Positions 1-10,686 of a stretch of DNA of 64,000 nucleotides are shown piece by piece. The notes below the pieces were generated by a model. That model was not told the origin of the DNA and ran no database searches. It worked only from the letters and a program-made list of their open reading frames with translations. Positions within the stretch are counted from its first letter, which is position 1; every line of letters begins with the position of its first letter. A program made the translations under genes and the position numbers. Source of the stretch: Sclerotiophoma versabilis (lineage: Eukaryota; Ascomycota; Dothideomycetes; Pleosporales; Didymellaceae); contig JAAROD010000033.1 of assembly GCA_012274445.1 (NCBI GenBank), positions 744,001 to 808,000 of the forward strand, given 5' to 3'.

Positions 1-518
1 GTTTTCTGAAGGAGCGGGCTTCACTGCTGAGCAGGCTTTCGCGCAGGCGGACAAAGAAGCGGCGTAAGAGGCGGTGGAACAAGAGGATGAGTGCGAGCGA
101 GCTGCTCAGGCGGACGTTGGTCGACTTCCACACAGGGACCGTGGGCTGCCGTCTGCAGAGTGTTAGTCGCCATCATGAGTGCGGGCCTTCCTCGCATGGT
201 TGTTTACCTCTGCACTGTCCCTCGCGTCAGCAGTTTTGCCTTGACAAGCTCCCACGTCTTGAGCCCCGCGAGAGTGGCGAGGCCGAGCCGCAGCGATGCG
301 CGCACTGCAGCCACACTGTAATCGTCTGGCCCTTTGGAGATAGCATCGTAGCGGCGCGGGTTGATGGTGCGCTTCTTCACGGCCGGAGCGCGCGAGAGGA
401 GGTACTGGTGGAGGAGCTGGTACTCGCGCGGGCTGATGGTGTAGCGCAGCGCGTTGCGCAGCACGGGGTCTATCTTCTCAGCCGGCGGCGGTGACTGCGA
501 TGCACTCGAGGACGACAT
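1..518 (-). CDS. TMEM135-like membrane protein, 5' part (runs off the window)
   Basis: Two exons are visible: 518-208 and 152-1, with the gene continuing beyond base 1. The 55 nt intron has a GTAAAC donor after AG, a CTAAC branch and a CTGCAG acceptor, and phase is kept across it. The start at 518 (MSSSSAS) is the first ATG in frame. The protein opens with a Ser/Pro stretch, then DPVLRNALRYTIS and REYQLLHQYLLSR. Exon 2 gives a hydrophobic LALILLFHRLLRRFFVRLRE segment. From memory this pattern matches fungal TMEM135/PMP24-related proteins, which sit in peroxisomal or mitochondrial membranes, but the diagnostic C-terminal half lies outside the window. That it is a real gene is well supported by the splice; the family name is tentative. 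It is divergent from SFH5. Confidence 0.6.
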
Positions 519-967
519 GCTGGCGGTATCGCGTGTTGTCGACAACAGCAGCCGCACGCACCATTGTTTGTGGGACTGTTGCGGAGGAGAGCCGGGGGAT
601 CGCTGTTTGTGTTTGTGAACCGCCAGTGGGACCTCGGCAGGAGAGCTTCACATGTGGACCCTATTTGGTCGCGGACGTCACCAAGTGCGGCAGGTGCTAA
701 GCTCGCCTTCGCCCTCGTTTACGGCCGGCACGCTAAGGGCTGGCATGTCTGCGATGCTTGCTTGCTTGCTTCCTGCGAGCCCGAACGTTCAAGAAGAAGA
801 CGATGAGTTCGAGCAATGTTCTCGGGGCTATGTCTCACGTGATGGCGCGGAATCGATGATCGGCGCTACTGTCGCGGTCACCGACAGTTTTGGATTATTT
901 CCCTGCCACAGCACGCACCCTCATACCAGTATTTATACCACAGACAGAGTCGTTAAACAGCTCCAAC
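519..967. other. Intergenic: divergent promoter region of the TMEM135-like gene and SFH5
   Basis: This 449-base gap separates two divergent starts. It holds a short TGCT tandem (about 755-770) and a TATA-like TATTTATA at 930-937. The open frames crossing it have no coding signature. Confidence 0.5.
930..937 (+). promoter_or_regulatory. TATA-like element upstream of SFH5
   Basis: TATTTATA lies 30 bases before the SFH5 ATG at 968. Position and composition fit a core-promoter or leader element, but it is close to the start codon, so it may simply be A/T-rich leader. Confidence 0.25.
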
Positions 968-2304
968 ATGGCAGACAACGATAAGCCAGCTCCCCCAGCC
1001 GAAGGTGCTGGTGCTCCTCTGGGCGACTCCACAGAGAAGCAGGCTGAGCCCGTTGCACCTCAGTCGAGCGAGGCCGCAGAGAAGAGCTTCGAGGCCAACA
1101 CTGAGAAGAAAGAGATCGACGATGTAGTCAGTGGCACAGCTGGAATTTCCCTGGACGAGAACAAGGCCGAAGAGCCAATGCCGCCCGTTGCCCCTCAGCC
1201 TGCAATCGGGGTTGAGAGCGTGCCCACAGAAGCGTCTCAGAAAGCCTCAGACGCGGTGCCTGTTACCACAACAGGCCCCAGTACCGTGCCTACGGTCGGC
1301 GATAGTGGTTCTGCTGCCGGCGCGGCGGGCGCTGCTCCTGGACTCGCCATGACTGAGACTGGCGCTGTCACTGATGCTCCGAATGGTGCTCCCACGGGCG
1401 GTGCTGCTGGTACCTCTGCCTGGCCCGAAACCGCCGCCGATCACCCTTTGACCAAATTCTACGAGGCCCTCGAAGACCTCGTTCAGCAGTCTGGTCACGA
1501 CGAGGTCTACGGCGTCAAGCTTACCAAGTCGGACGAATTCCATACTAAGCTTATCCTGCAAAAGTTCCTGCGCGCCAACGCAAACGACCTCGACAAGAGC
1601 AAGGAGCAGCTGCTCGAGACGTTGAAGTGGAGGAAGGAATTCGATCCTACCAAGGCAGCGGGCGAGAGCTTCGACAAGACCAAGTTTGGTGGTCTGGGCT
1701 ACATCATTGAGGTAGAGGGCGTGCCCGAGAGCGAGAACAAGAAGGATATTGTAACGTTCAACATCTACGGTGCTGTCAAGGACAACAAGGCCACTTTCGG
1801 CGACCTCGATGCGTAAGTCGGAACACACCAGCCACCGCTATCAACCATACACTAACATGGAATTACAGCTTCCTCCGCTGGCGTGTCGGCCTCATGGAAA
1901 AGTCCATCCAAAAACTCAACCTCCCATCCGCCACAAAGCCCATCCCCAACTTTGGCGAAGGTCCCGACCCGTATCAGGGCTTCCAGGTGCACGATTACCT
2001 GCAGGTCTCTTTCCTGCGCCAGGACCCGCTCGTCAAGGCCGCAACCAAGAAGACCATCGAAGTGCTCGGCCGCTACTACCCGGAGACGCTGTCGCGCAAG
2101 TTCTTCGTCAACGTCCCTGTGGTCATGGGCTGGCTGTTCAACGCGACCAAGCTCTTCATTGCTAAGGAGACGGTCAAGAAGTTCAATGTGCTCAGCTATG
2201 GCAATCAGCTGGCTACTGAGCTGGGCCAGAGCATTCCCAAGGAGTATGGTGGTACTCAGGGTGCGCTCAGCGAGGTTGGTGAGGGTATGCAGTTCATTGA
2301 GTAG
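968..2304 (+). CDS. SFH5: Phosphatidylinositol transfer protein SFH5 (SEC14-like, CRAL-TRIO)
   Basis: Exons are 968-1812 and 1869-2304, and the 56 nt intron (GTAAGT...CTAAC...ACAG) is in phase, giving 426 aa. The first 150 residues or so are low-complexity (Ala, Pro, Glu, Thr). The CRAL-TRIO N-terminal helices follow (LTKFYEALEDLV, LILQKFLRANANDLDKSKEQL, LKWRKEFDP), then the lipid-binding lobe, which the intron splits at DLDA/FLRWRVGLMEKSI. Motifs YQGFQVHDYLQVSFLRQDP, GRYYPETLSRKFFVNVPVV and PKEYGG are characteristic of fungal SFH5. Family members are non-classical phosphatidylinositol transfer proteins at the ER/plasma membrane that support phosphoinositide synthesis, and yeast Sfh5 has also been reported to bind heme. 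The ATG at 968 is chosen because the upstream in-frame stretch lacks a good start and reads as leader. Confidence 0.9.
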
Positions 2305-2761
2305 GAGGATATCGACCGAGATCGAGTTTGTCCAGCGACGTGACAGGTGTGCAGGAAGGGAGGGGAGAGCAATTAATGGCAGGGGACATGCGTCAACCAC
2401 ATGGCAGTTTGACGCCCACCACTTTATCGAAAAGCTTTGATAGTCTTCATATACCCAATCAGATGTTTGTTAACAGCAGTGTTATGTCAGCCCTATGCAT
2501 ATGTATCAAGTGTGACATGGATCAATGATCAAGCTTAGAAGTGCAGGTTCGCAGTAGAATGCGCATGAGTTGTGTGATGCAGTGCAAGTAAAGAATTCTA
2601 TGGTACTAGTTTGATGCTGGGTATCTTCGTAATTTTCTCATGTTCGCACTCTTCGCACTCCTCCGTTTCAAGGTGGCTTGTAGCATTTCGTGCAACCATA
2701 CCTCTTCAGCGCCCATCAGAGCTGTAAAGCGAGTATGTAGCCAGCGTTCCGGCGTGACCAT
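2305..2761. other. Intergenic between convergent SFH5 and TAD2
   Basis: These 457 bases contain the 3' ends of two convergent genes. They are A/T-richer than the flanking exons and have no recognisable element. Confidence 0.4.
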
Positions 2762-3730
2762 TCAGGGCGCAACTGCGGCAGTAAGTCCTGGTATATGAGG
2801 GACAGCAACAAGTGGGGAAGGGTTAGTCGGCTTCGACGGAACAGGTACTGAGAGAGCAGGCGTTGACGGAGCAGACGATGTCGTAGACTTTGGGGCGTGG
2901 ATATCCATGGGAAGTATCTCGGTTTTGAGCTCCCTAGTCTTTTTCTGCTTGGGCTCTGGCGCTTTTTCGTTCTCTTGGACGTAGAACTTTCTGAGCAGCA
3001 TGATGGCTTCCTCCCTGAAGATGCCGCCGGTGACCGGGTATGGCTTGTCGACGCTGGGGCTGCAATATGTCAGTCACTGAATGAGTTTGGGTAATGGAAC
3101 ACTCACTCTGAGTGCATGTTCAGGACACCACCCGTCCCGCCAAAGCGCTCGTTCCAGCACCCAAAGTAGACAGATCGGATGCCGTACTGGCGCAGCATGG
3201 AGGCGCACATGACGCACGGCTCGACGGTGACATACAGGTCAGTCTCGCTGAGAATACTGATAGGGTTCTTGGACAAGATGCCTGCAATGGCGACGAACTC
3301 GGCGTGTCTAGTACCATTGAGAGTGCGGTTGGTCTCGTTCATCCCTCGGCCGATGACCTCACCGTCTTTTACAAAGACACAACCGACAGGCGTCTCATCG
3401 CTGGTCAGTGCAAGTTCGGCCTATTGCACGTGATTGGTCAGTTGCATGTTGCGAAATGGTGCATCAGAAGTGCAGCAGAAGCGCGAAGTGACTCACCATG
3501 CCAATGGCCTCTCGCATGAAGCGCTCATGATACGCTCGGTCCTCAGCGCTCATGTCTTCTGCTACGAAGTCTGTTGTAGAGGCTTCGCTGGGCTTTTCAC
3601 ACTCGGGTTGCTGGTTGGCAGTATCTGCGGGCGACGGACGTCGTGCACTCAGGTAGTAGAGCGCAAGGCCCAGGGCGCCAGAGGCGACCACAGCAGTGAT
3701 CCATGGCTCCTGCCGCGCTCTGGTGAACAT
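2762..3730 (-). CDS. TAD2: tRNA-specific adenosine-34 deaminase catalytic subunit (Tad2), membrane-anchored form
   Basis: Exons are 3730-3497, 3420-3107 and 3059-2762. Introns are GTGAGT...AATAG (76 nt) and GTGAGT...GCAG (47 nt), giving 281 aa. The deaminase domain has the zinc/proton-shuttle motif HAE (H117, E119) and PCVMC (C147, C150), the signature of TadA/Tad2. In eukaryotes Tad2 pairs with Tad3 to convert A34 to inosine in tRNA anticodons. The first in-frame ATG is at 3730; upstream codons remain open but hold no ATG. The N-terminus before the catalytic domain is unusual: residues about 10-29 (WITAVVASGALGLALYYLSA) form a hydrophobic helix, then a polar linker leads into RAYHERFMREAIGMAELAL. 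The C-terminus is a Lys/Pro/Ser-rich tail. An internal ATG at MSAEDRAYHERF would give a soluble protein of more usual length. Confidence 0.9.
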
Positions 3731-4156
3731 GAAGAAAGGCCGTCCAAAACAGTCTTCCCAAAAGGTGAGGTGCGGTCGGTGAACTGCAGATGGCAGTTCC
3801 GACCAGGACCGTTTCGGCAAGGGTTGCTACTGACGTGGAACTTTTGGAGACGCCGACTGCTCACTACCAACGGCCAACAGCACCGCCACAACATTCGCAA
3901 TTGCACAGAACAACGCCGGTCTTTGTCTGCACAGCCCAGTCCCCACGTAACGCGAGTCGTACGCTTCTGCCTGTGCCCGAGCCCCAGCATCCGCATTCCC
4001 GGCAGCCAAGTCGCCTGATATACTAGCCCGAGAGCTGTCCTCAGCTTGCGCAGTCAACAAAGCTACTGGCAACGAACTGCGACGCCTCCACCACCACCAC
4101 TCTTGCGCGCGCATCAGGACTAGCCACGAAGCTGCTACGAATATTACATCGCAAAC
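3731..4156. other. Intergenic: divergent promoter of TAD2 and TVP18
   Basis: This 426-base gap separates two divergent starts. It has a CACCACCACCAC run near 4090-4100. No other element is recognised. Confidence 0.4.
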
Positions 4157-4894
4157 ATGACGCTTGCTGAGGAGTTCAGGTCGAGGAATTTCAGTAAGAC
4201 ACCTTGTTGCTAGACGCTCTGGACCTTGTTGCTGATTGTTTGCTTACAGGTATCTACGGTCAATGGTCAGTCGACTCTTTCTACCCTCCAGTCTCTCTTA
4301 TACAGAGCCTGAGATACAGCATACCACGCTGCAGCCCAGGCCTTTGGCTTGGATTCGCATTTGTCCCTGCTGCACGATAACGGACTAGAGCTATAAATAG
4401 GCTTCATGATGGAAAACACCTCAGACACGAAACTGACTTGCGAACAGGACCGGAGTGCTGTGCATCTTCCTGTGCTTTGCGCTCGGAATCGCGAACATCT
4501 TCCACGCGACTTTTGTCATTGCGTTTAGCATTGTTTGCTTGTAGGTTTTCCGTTGAGCCCATACGTCTTCCGTGGTACTGACTATGCTTGCAGAGTGTCC
4601 GCGTTCCTCATCATCTTTATCGAAATCCCGCTGCTCCTCCGTATCTGCCCGACGTCCCCCAAGTTCGATGCCTTCGTCCGTAAGATCGAGACAAACTACA
4701 TGCGCGCTGGGTTCTACGCCGTACTGAGCATCGTACAATGGATTAGCATCTGGCCCCAGGCAACGAGTTTGATCGTCGCTGCCATCTTCCTGATGCTTGC
4801 TGCCATCTTTTACGCGCTTGCTGCTTTCAAGGGCCAGGCGTTTCAGGGCAGCAAGACCCTGGGTGGACAAGGTGTTGCTCAGATGATCGTCTAA
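4157..4894 (+). CDS. TVP18: Golgi apparatus membrane protein TVP18
   Basis: There are four exons: 4157-4193, 4250-4265 (only 16 nt), 4448-4540 and 4594-4894, giving 148 aa. Splice signals: GTAAGA/TTACAG, GTCAGT/AACAG and GTAGGT/TTGCAG. The spliced N-terminus reads MTLAEEFRSRNFSIYGQWTG, matching the conserved TVP18 start, and the C-terminus ends in the family hallmark GSKTLGGQGVAQMIV. Four hydrophobic segments are visible: the first around residues 20-40, the second around VSAFLIIFIEIPLLLRIC, and a closing pair around AVLSIVQWISIWP and IVAAIFLMLAAIFYALAAF. TVP18 is a small tetraspan protein of late-Golgi Tlg2 vesicles, implicated in vesicle traffic. The 182 nt second intron is long for this window and contains a TATAAATA sequence. 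Confidence 0.92.
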
Positions 4895-6362
4895 GGCACA
4901 CACACGGCACGCGGGACGGCGCAGTACTGAGAGTTAAAATACCACGAATGATGCGAGGACCGTTGTATTCGTTCACGGAGGACACAATTGGTCGGACTGA
5001 AGACAAGGGGATGCAGCACGAGGCCTGCAAATGTTATAGCGAGACATCGAGGTATTCAGAAGGGAACTTTGAGTGCCATCACTTGATACCAGGGCGTTGT
5101 TTTGGGTTGTTACGTAGCTTTTGATGTCACGAGATCATCACGAATGGATTGATGCTGTTCAATATCTGCAAAGGCTAATGTCTTGCAGACTGTCTGTGGG
5201 GTTATCGACGTAACCGTCTGGCTGAAGCTAAAAACAGGGCCCACATGTGACGGCATAGCAACGGTGTTTAGCAGCTACTAGCAGTGCCGAATTGATTTGA
5301 GCCCAGATGTTCAAGTGCACGCCAGAAGCAATTCTAGAACAGGTGATGGGAATGATGAACAAGGAATTCGACGCTTCACACGTGGTTGGAATTCTGCCTC
5401 CACGCAATGGGACTGGCGATCTGCCAGGAACACAACTGCAGCTGATCGCTGATCGAATCGCGGGGAAGACTAAGATCCTTATCAGTCTAGTCAAGGACGC
5501 GTACCCTGCTGCATCGCAGAATCTGCGCACCGGAGCTGTCAACTGAGAGTGATGCATAAGGTCAAGATTCCTGCTGTATTTGCTAGCTACCGTGCACAAT
5601 GGCAGCAGGGTGCTGACGTGCTTGTGATAGCCTCCAAGCGCTCGTGCGCATGGTCCGCAGTAACACGCTAGTGGGCTGAGGGTTATGCACATCACACAGT
5701 CGTGGGATCAGTGGATCAGTGGTAATACACGACGCGGCATTGGTGCAAGGCCGCTCAAGCTCAAATATGCATCTCAAGGCCTTCAAGAATAGATGTTGCA
5801 AGACTTCGTTCTTTGCACGCTGGGTAAAGCTAATGATGACCAGGATTCAGGTTTCGAGGGTTGATGGCTGCATGCGAGTGACGCCAGGGTACGCATGAGC
5901 AAATGCGGGCCCAGCTCTTGACGACGATAGGTACATAAACGCACCGCCCCGGCCTTGCCTCTCTGAGCTATTTGCGCTTTGTTCAACCCAACTACTCTAG
6001 CAGCCTTTTCCTTTTCCACCCATACAGATCTGACTCTGCAATTGAGAGCCTGGTGAGTACAAGTCTTCGAACCTACTGTCCTGCCCACTCGCATGTCCGC
6101 CAGCTCCGATTACGGCTCTGCTGATTGGCCAGCGTCCGCCATCGATTGAAGCATGGCAGCTGCTTGGACGATCCCGGCAGATAATGAGTGCAGCTTGCGG
6201 TACTTACCACCGATGCTTTGTCCTTGGCTGAGTGCAGCAAGCAGCTTATCTCACGCCAGCGTTTCGAGCGTCTGATGGTCAGAGTGGCTCACTAACTTCG
6301 ACTCAGTCCCCAGCTACTCCACGTCACAACATCACACATAAGCCGACAACAAGATACACAAT
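4895..6362. other. Intergenic between TVP18 and AIM21
   Basis: These 1.47 kb are mostly non-coding. The only frame that reads like protein is the small 79-codon ORF at 5307-5546, listed separately. The last 350 bases are pyrimidine-rich and probably hold the AIM21 promoter and leader. Confidence 0.4.
5307..5546 (+). CDS. Possible small protein, 79 aa, unknown
   Basis: An intronless ATG-to-stop frame encodes a balanced, non-low-complexity peptide: MFKCTPEAILEQVMGMMNK, then VVGILPPRNGTGDLPG, LQLIADRIAGKTKILISLVK and a short C-terminus. Alternating hydrophobic and charged residues suggest an amphipathic helical protein. I do not recognise a family. It may be a real small gene, the remnant of a larger one, or chance; the antisense frame is also open but has a cysteine-rich, non-protein-like composition. 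It stands alone, about 410 bases after TVP18. Confidence 0.3.
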   Translation: MFKCTPEAILEQVMGMMNKEFDASHVVGILPPRNGTGDLPGTQLQLIADRIAGKTKILISLVKDAYPAASQNLRTGAVN

Positions 6363-9300
6363 ATGAGCAATCCTCCAACGATACCTCCCCGCCCGGCTCG
6401 GGCGACGAACAGCCCTGCACCCGCGCCGGCAAGCTCCCTCGATCTCCCCAAGGTCCCTCCCCGCCCAAAAGGCCGCATCGAGCGCTCCCAGTCTCCGCAC
6501 AGATTCGACCGCTCGCCGCTCAACGACCCAACATACGCACATGGCGGCCCCCCCAAGGAGAACCGCCGTCTAAGCACCGAAGTGCCCGCTCGCCCGCCGA
6601 GTGTCTCACTCCCCTCAATTGGCCAGGAGGGCAACGAGTATGCTAGCTTTGAGGACCTATCCAAGACACTCACCAATGAAAGCCGTGAATCTTTCAAGCA
6701 ATCGTCCATAGCTACCGACCTGCCGTTGCACGCTCCTACAGCTTCGGTGCCGGGCTCGACAGCGAAGCGTAACATTCAAGCTGTAACACGCACCGACTCG
6801 AACCAGGCCGCTGCGGCAGGCTTTGGCAAGCTCGCGCCGGAAGACAATGCCACGCCGAGCATAAAGACTGGCCGTTCTGGTAGTTCCATCGGCTCGCGAC
6901 CTGCCTCGATTTACAACGACAAGGAGCATGCAGGCATCCCTGAGATTGGTGTTCAGGTGCCTATGTTCCGTAATGCTGGAGATGTACAGGCACCTACACC
7001 CAACCCGTACGAGCAGCAGAGTGGAGGGGGCGTTGGCTTCCATAACAAGGCTGGTGGTCGCCACCACAGCCGTACAAAGAGTGGCCGCGAGATCTTCCAT
7101 GGTCCTCCTGGCAGCTATGGTATGCATGGACACGGAAAGATTTCCAACGACGAGTTCGAGAAGACGTGGTACGAGAAGCATCCAGACGACTTGAAGCGTG
7201 AGAAAGCCGGAGAGTATGGACCGCACATCCAGGAGAATAGGAAAGATTACCACTGGCGCGCCGATGATCTGAACAAGGTCGTTCATGGCGCTCCGCAAGA
7301 CATTGGATTCGGTATGTTGAAAGCGAGGATTGATATTCTGGACCGAGACTGACTTTTTTTGCAGGCACTTCACGTGAAGCTGTCAGCACGCCGGACGAGC
7401 AGATTGGTTACAGGGCTACCGAAGAATACGCATCGAGAATGGCATCACCCAAACCCTCATCCTCCGCAAGCCGTCCCACCAGCAAGGCCGCGAACCAAGC
7501 ATCTTCATTGCGTCATGAGGCTTCGGCGGAGCAGCTGGATGTTCACGGCGACGTGATCCACATCGATCCCCCTGCTCACCCACGCAGCAAGGTTCATGGC
7601 GGAGGCTACGACCCACCAACAGAGGACCTCGGTCCTGAGGGTGGAAACACAGACGAGAAAGGTGGTTGGGTCACCGAGCGTGGATACGGCATCCCTATCC
7701 TTGCCTCTGACGAGGTACAGAAGCATCCCGATGCTGAATGGAGGCAGCCTGCAGTCTCACCTGAGCTGGAGCGACGCCACGATGGCGAGTACACGATCAA
7801 CGAGGATGGTACTCCTGCATACATCACTAAGCAGCGCACCCACAGTAGGAGCTCAAGCCGAAACAACAGTACCCAGCAGCACCGTGCTATTCCCAGCTCT
7901 GCTCATTTTGGAGATAGAAGCGGTACCCCTCTTGAGTCGCACAAGGAGTACGAACCCCTTTTCCCAGAGGACGAGGAAGACGGCAAGAAGCCCAAGACCC
8001 TTGCCGACAAGGTCAAGCGACCTAACCTTGCTCGCCACCATTTCCCAAGCCAAGATGTATGGGAGGATACACCTGGCAGTCTGCAATTAGAGACCACTGT
8101 TGACACTCCAGAAGCTCCCGAAGAGCCAGAGACTCCGGTCACTAGTGATGTAAGCGCCGCCAAGGTCTTTGAGCCACCAGAAACGGAAGAGAAGCGCAAG
8201 AACAACATCACCAAGGAGGATCAGCAGGACTTCTTATCCGAGCACACCAAGCAGTTTGCCGTCGAAAACAAGCATCTGCGTGGGGTACGTCCCACGACAC
8301 AGAGATTCCCTAGTCAAGACGTTTGGGAAGATGCACCGGAACACGGTTACCTTGAGACGACCGTCAGCGGACCGCAAACACCAGACACTAACGAGTATGC
8401 CCCTGACTCGCCGATCATCGAGAAGCCTACCGTTCCAGCTCGCCCAACTGTGCCCGCCCGTCCTCAGAAGGCACAGCAAGAGAGTTCGCCAGTCGACAAG
8501 AAAGCTCCCAGCATTCCAGACCGTCCTAAACCCCAAGTTTCGGCGCGTCCCAGTAAGCCTTCGCAACCTTCATCTGAGCAGGTCCCAACCGCAGAGCGAG
8601 CTGTCGAAAACGACGCTGCCCAGCCAAAGGCCAAGCCCCCAGTTCCTGCCCGGCCAGCCGGCTCTAAGATTGCCGCGCTCCAAGCTGGCTTCTTGCAGGA
8701 TCTGAACAGCAAGCTAGGCCTTGGCCCACAAGCACCGAAGGTCAAGGAGCCGGAGGAGGAGAAGGAAATCGAGCCCGCTCAGCCTTTGTCAGACGCTCGC
8801 AAGAGTAGGGCCAAGGGCCCTCAGAGGCGTAAGCCCGCGGCATCTCCAGCCCCTGCAGCGACCGTCACTGCTGAGGTTGCAGTCCCGAGGGCTAAACTTG
8901 ACATTGCGCCAGTTACTGCTATTTGGAGTTTCGGCGAGGATGGCGCCCTGGATGTGCCCGCTGCAAGGGTAGCTGCCCAGATCCAACGTACCTTGGACTC
9001 GCACAAGCCAGCAGCAACTGAGCATGAAGCTGAGAAACAAGCTGAGTTACCTGGAGGTCCAGAGGTCGAAGACATCCCCGATGTTTCTGACGCCCCCAAG
9101 GCTACCGAAGCCCCCGTCGTTGATACTCTGAAGTCCGTTGCTGCAAAGTCTGTCGCACCCGCGGAAGCAAGCTCGCCATCTGATGTATCAGCTAAAGACG
9201 AGCCCAGCATACTCACCAAGATCACTGATGCTCTTCCCTCATTGACATCGCAGGAGCAGTCGATCAAGACTGCACCTGGATCGTCCGAGGCGCCTGGTGC

Positions 9301-9496
9301 CTTCCCTGAGCTCGACGAGAAGGGCGAGGCGGAATTGGAGACTAAGGATAGCAAGTCGCAGGAAATGGAAGCTTCGCCTTTAACTAAGACAGAGTCTTCC
9401 ACCCTAGCAAAGACGGAATCGCTACCTTCGACGCAGTCGCAAGCCGCTACTGAAGTGGCACCTACTGCTATGAGGGAATCCATTGCTGACGCATAA
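6363..9496 (+). CDS. AIM21: AIM21-like actin-patch protein (altered inheritance of mitochondria 21)
   Basis: Exons are 6363-7311 and 7365-9496, with a 53 nt intron (GTATGT...TTGCAG) giving 1026 aa. The N-terminus has PPRP motifs (TIPPRPARATNSP, VPPRPKGRIERSQSP) and the family-typical SVSLPSIGQEGNEYAS. The middle carries GGGYDPPTEDLGPEGGNTDEKG, GWVTERGYGIPILASDEV and two copies of FPSQDVWED. A proline-rich stretch follows (VPARPTVPARPQKAQ, PPVPARPAGSKIAALQAGF), of the type bound by SH3 domains. The C-terminal 300 residues are acidic and probably disordered. In yeast, Aim21 works with Tda2 at cortical actin patches, binds capping protein and restrains barbed-end assembly during endocytosis; the 'mitochondria' name comes from a genetic screen. 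Assignment rests on conserved short motifs rather than a folded domain. Confidence 0.8.
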
Positions 9497-10686
9497 GATG
9501 TTTCTTATCACTCCGAGAGGATCTACGGATATGGTTGCAGAGAGAGAGATCTCGTAATGGTCATTTTTATTCATGTATGCAGTAGATATTCGTATTCGGC
9601 TAGTAAAACACGAAAGTTCGAACTTGCCATCATTTGCTGTCAATGTTCCGTTGCTAGGCGTTGACCAATAGCAGTCATTATTAACGCCTGGTCCGTTGAC
9701 GACGCTGTCCATCCCATTATCAACGGAGCTTCGTGACGGATGGAGATCTTCGCCACGAGGGAATCTAGAGGTCCACAAAGTGGGTTGCTGACTCTAGCAT
9801 CGATCCACTGTGACATATTGTGACAACCAATGTCTCCTCAGCACCCATCATCGAAAGAGGCAGCTAAAGAAAAGCCTTTCCTGGCTCTGGGATATCGATG
9901 CGAGGAAAAAATATTCTTCTCGAGATGACGATGATGTGTGGTGTTGTTCACCTCTTCGTTTCGGAAGGCCCAGACCGAGCAACGCTAACGCCACAACCGG
10001 CAGTAGCTTCCGCGTAGGGCTGAGCCGCATCTTCCATGAACGTCCCGTGGCGAACGACCTCACATGGCCCCTTCACCCCATCTTTCGACCCTGAACTTGA
10101 CACTCGCCACGGGGAGTATGACTCCGCCCATAGAAAAGTCTGTAAGCCGATTTACGGCTGATTCAAGCGGCTCGAGCGCACTGCCAAGCGCCTGAATCCC
10201 GGTCCAAGAAGTTTTCTCGAAGTTTTTACGTGATTATGTGGAGCTTCAAAGTTATTGTTACCTCGCATCGGCCAACGATGAGCAATGTCGACCCACATCC
10301 TCATCAAACAACCAACGCTCCAGGGACATCAAGCTCTGCCGCGTCGTTGTCTTCACTCTGGAGAACCGAGAATAGCCATGTCGGGTCCATCCCCCGCATC
10401 CTGCGCATGCACTCCGCGTTATTGGCAACACTAGAAGCGCATCAGGCGTGTAGGTGATAGACGGACAAGGCCGAGGCTCGTAAGATGCATTGACGTGAGG
10501 AGAGGCGACTTTGCCAGGATACATTCGGAGACTAGTGGAGATTGCGCGGTTGGGGAAAGAACAGAGGGCCGATCTTAGGAGCACTGGAGAGTTAAAAGAC
10601 CAAAGCTCGCCGCACTCGGCCACGCTGTACTACCGTCTGATATTGAACCATTTTCCCTTTCGTTGACGGCCTCCCAGTCATCCATC
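9497..10686. other. Intergenic between AIM21 and the amino-acid transporter
   Basis: This 1.19 kb gap contains the AIM21 3' end and the transporter promoter. Open frames of up to about 120 codons are present on both strands, but their composition is random-like and none has splice-supported continuation. Confidence 0.4.
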
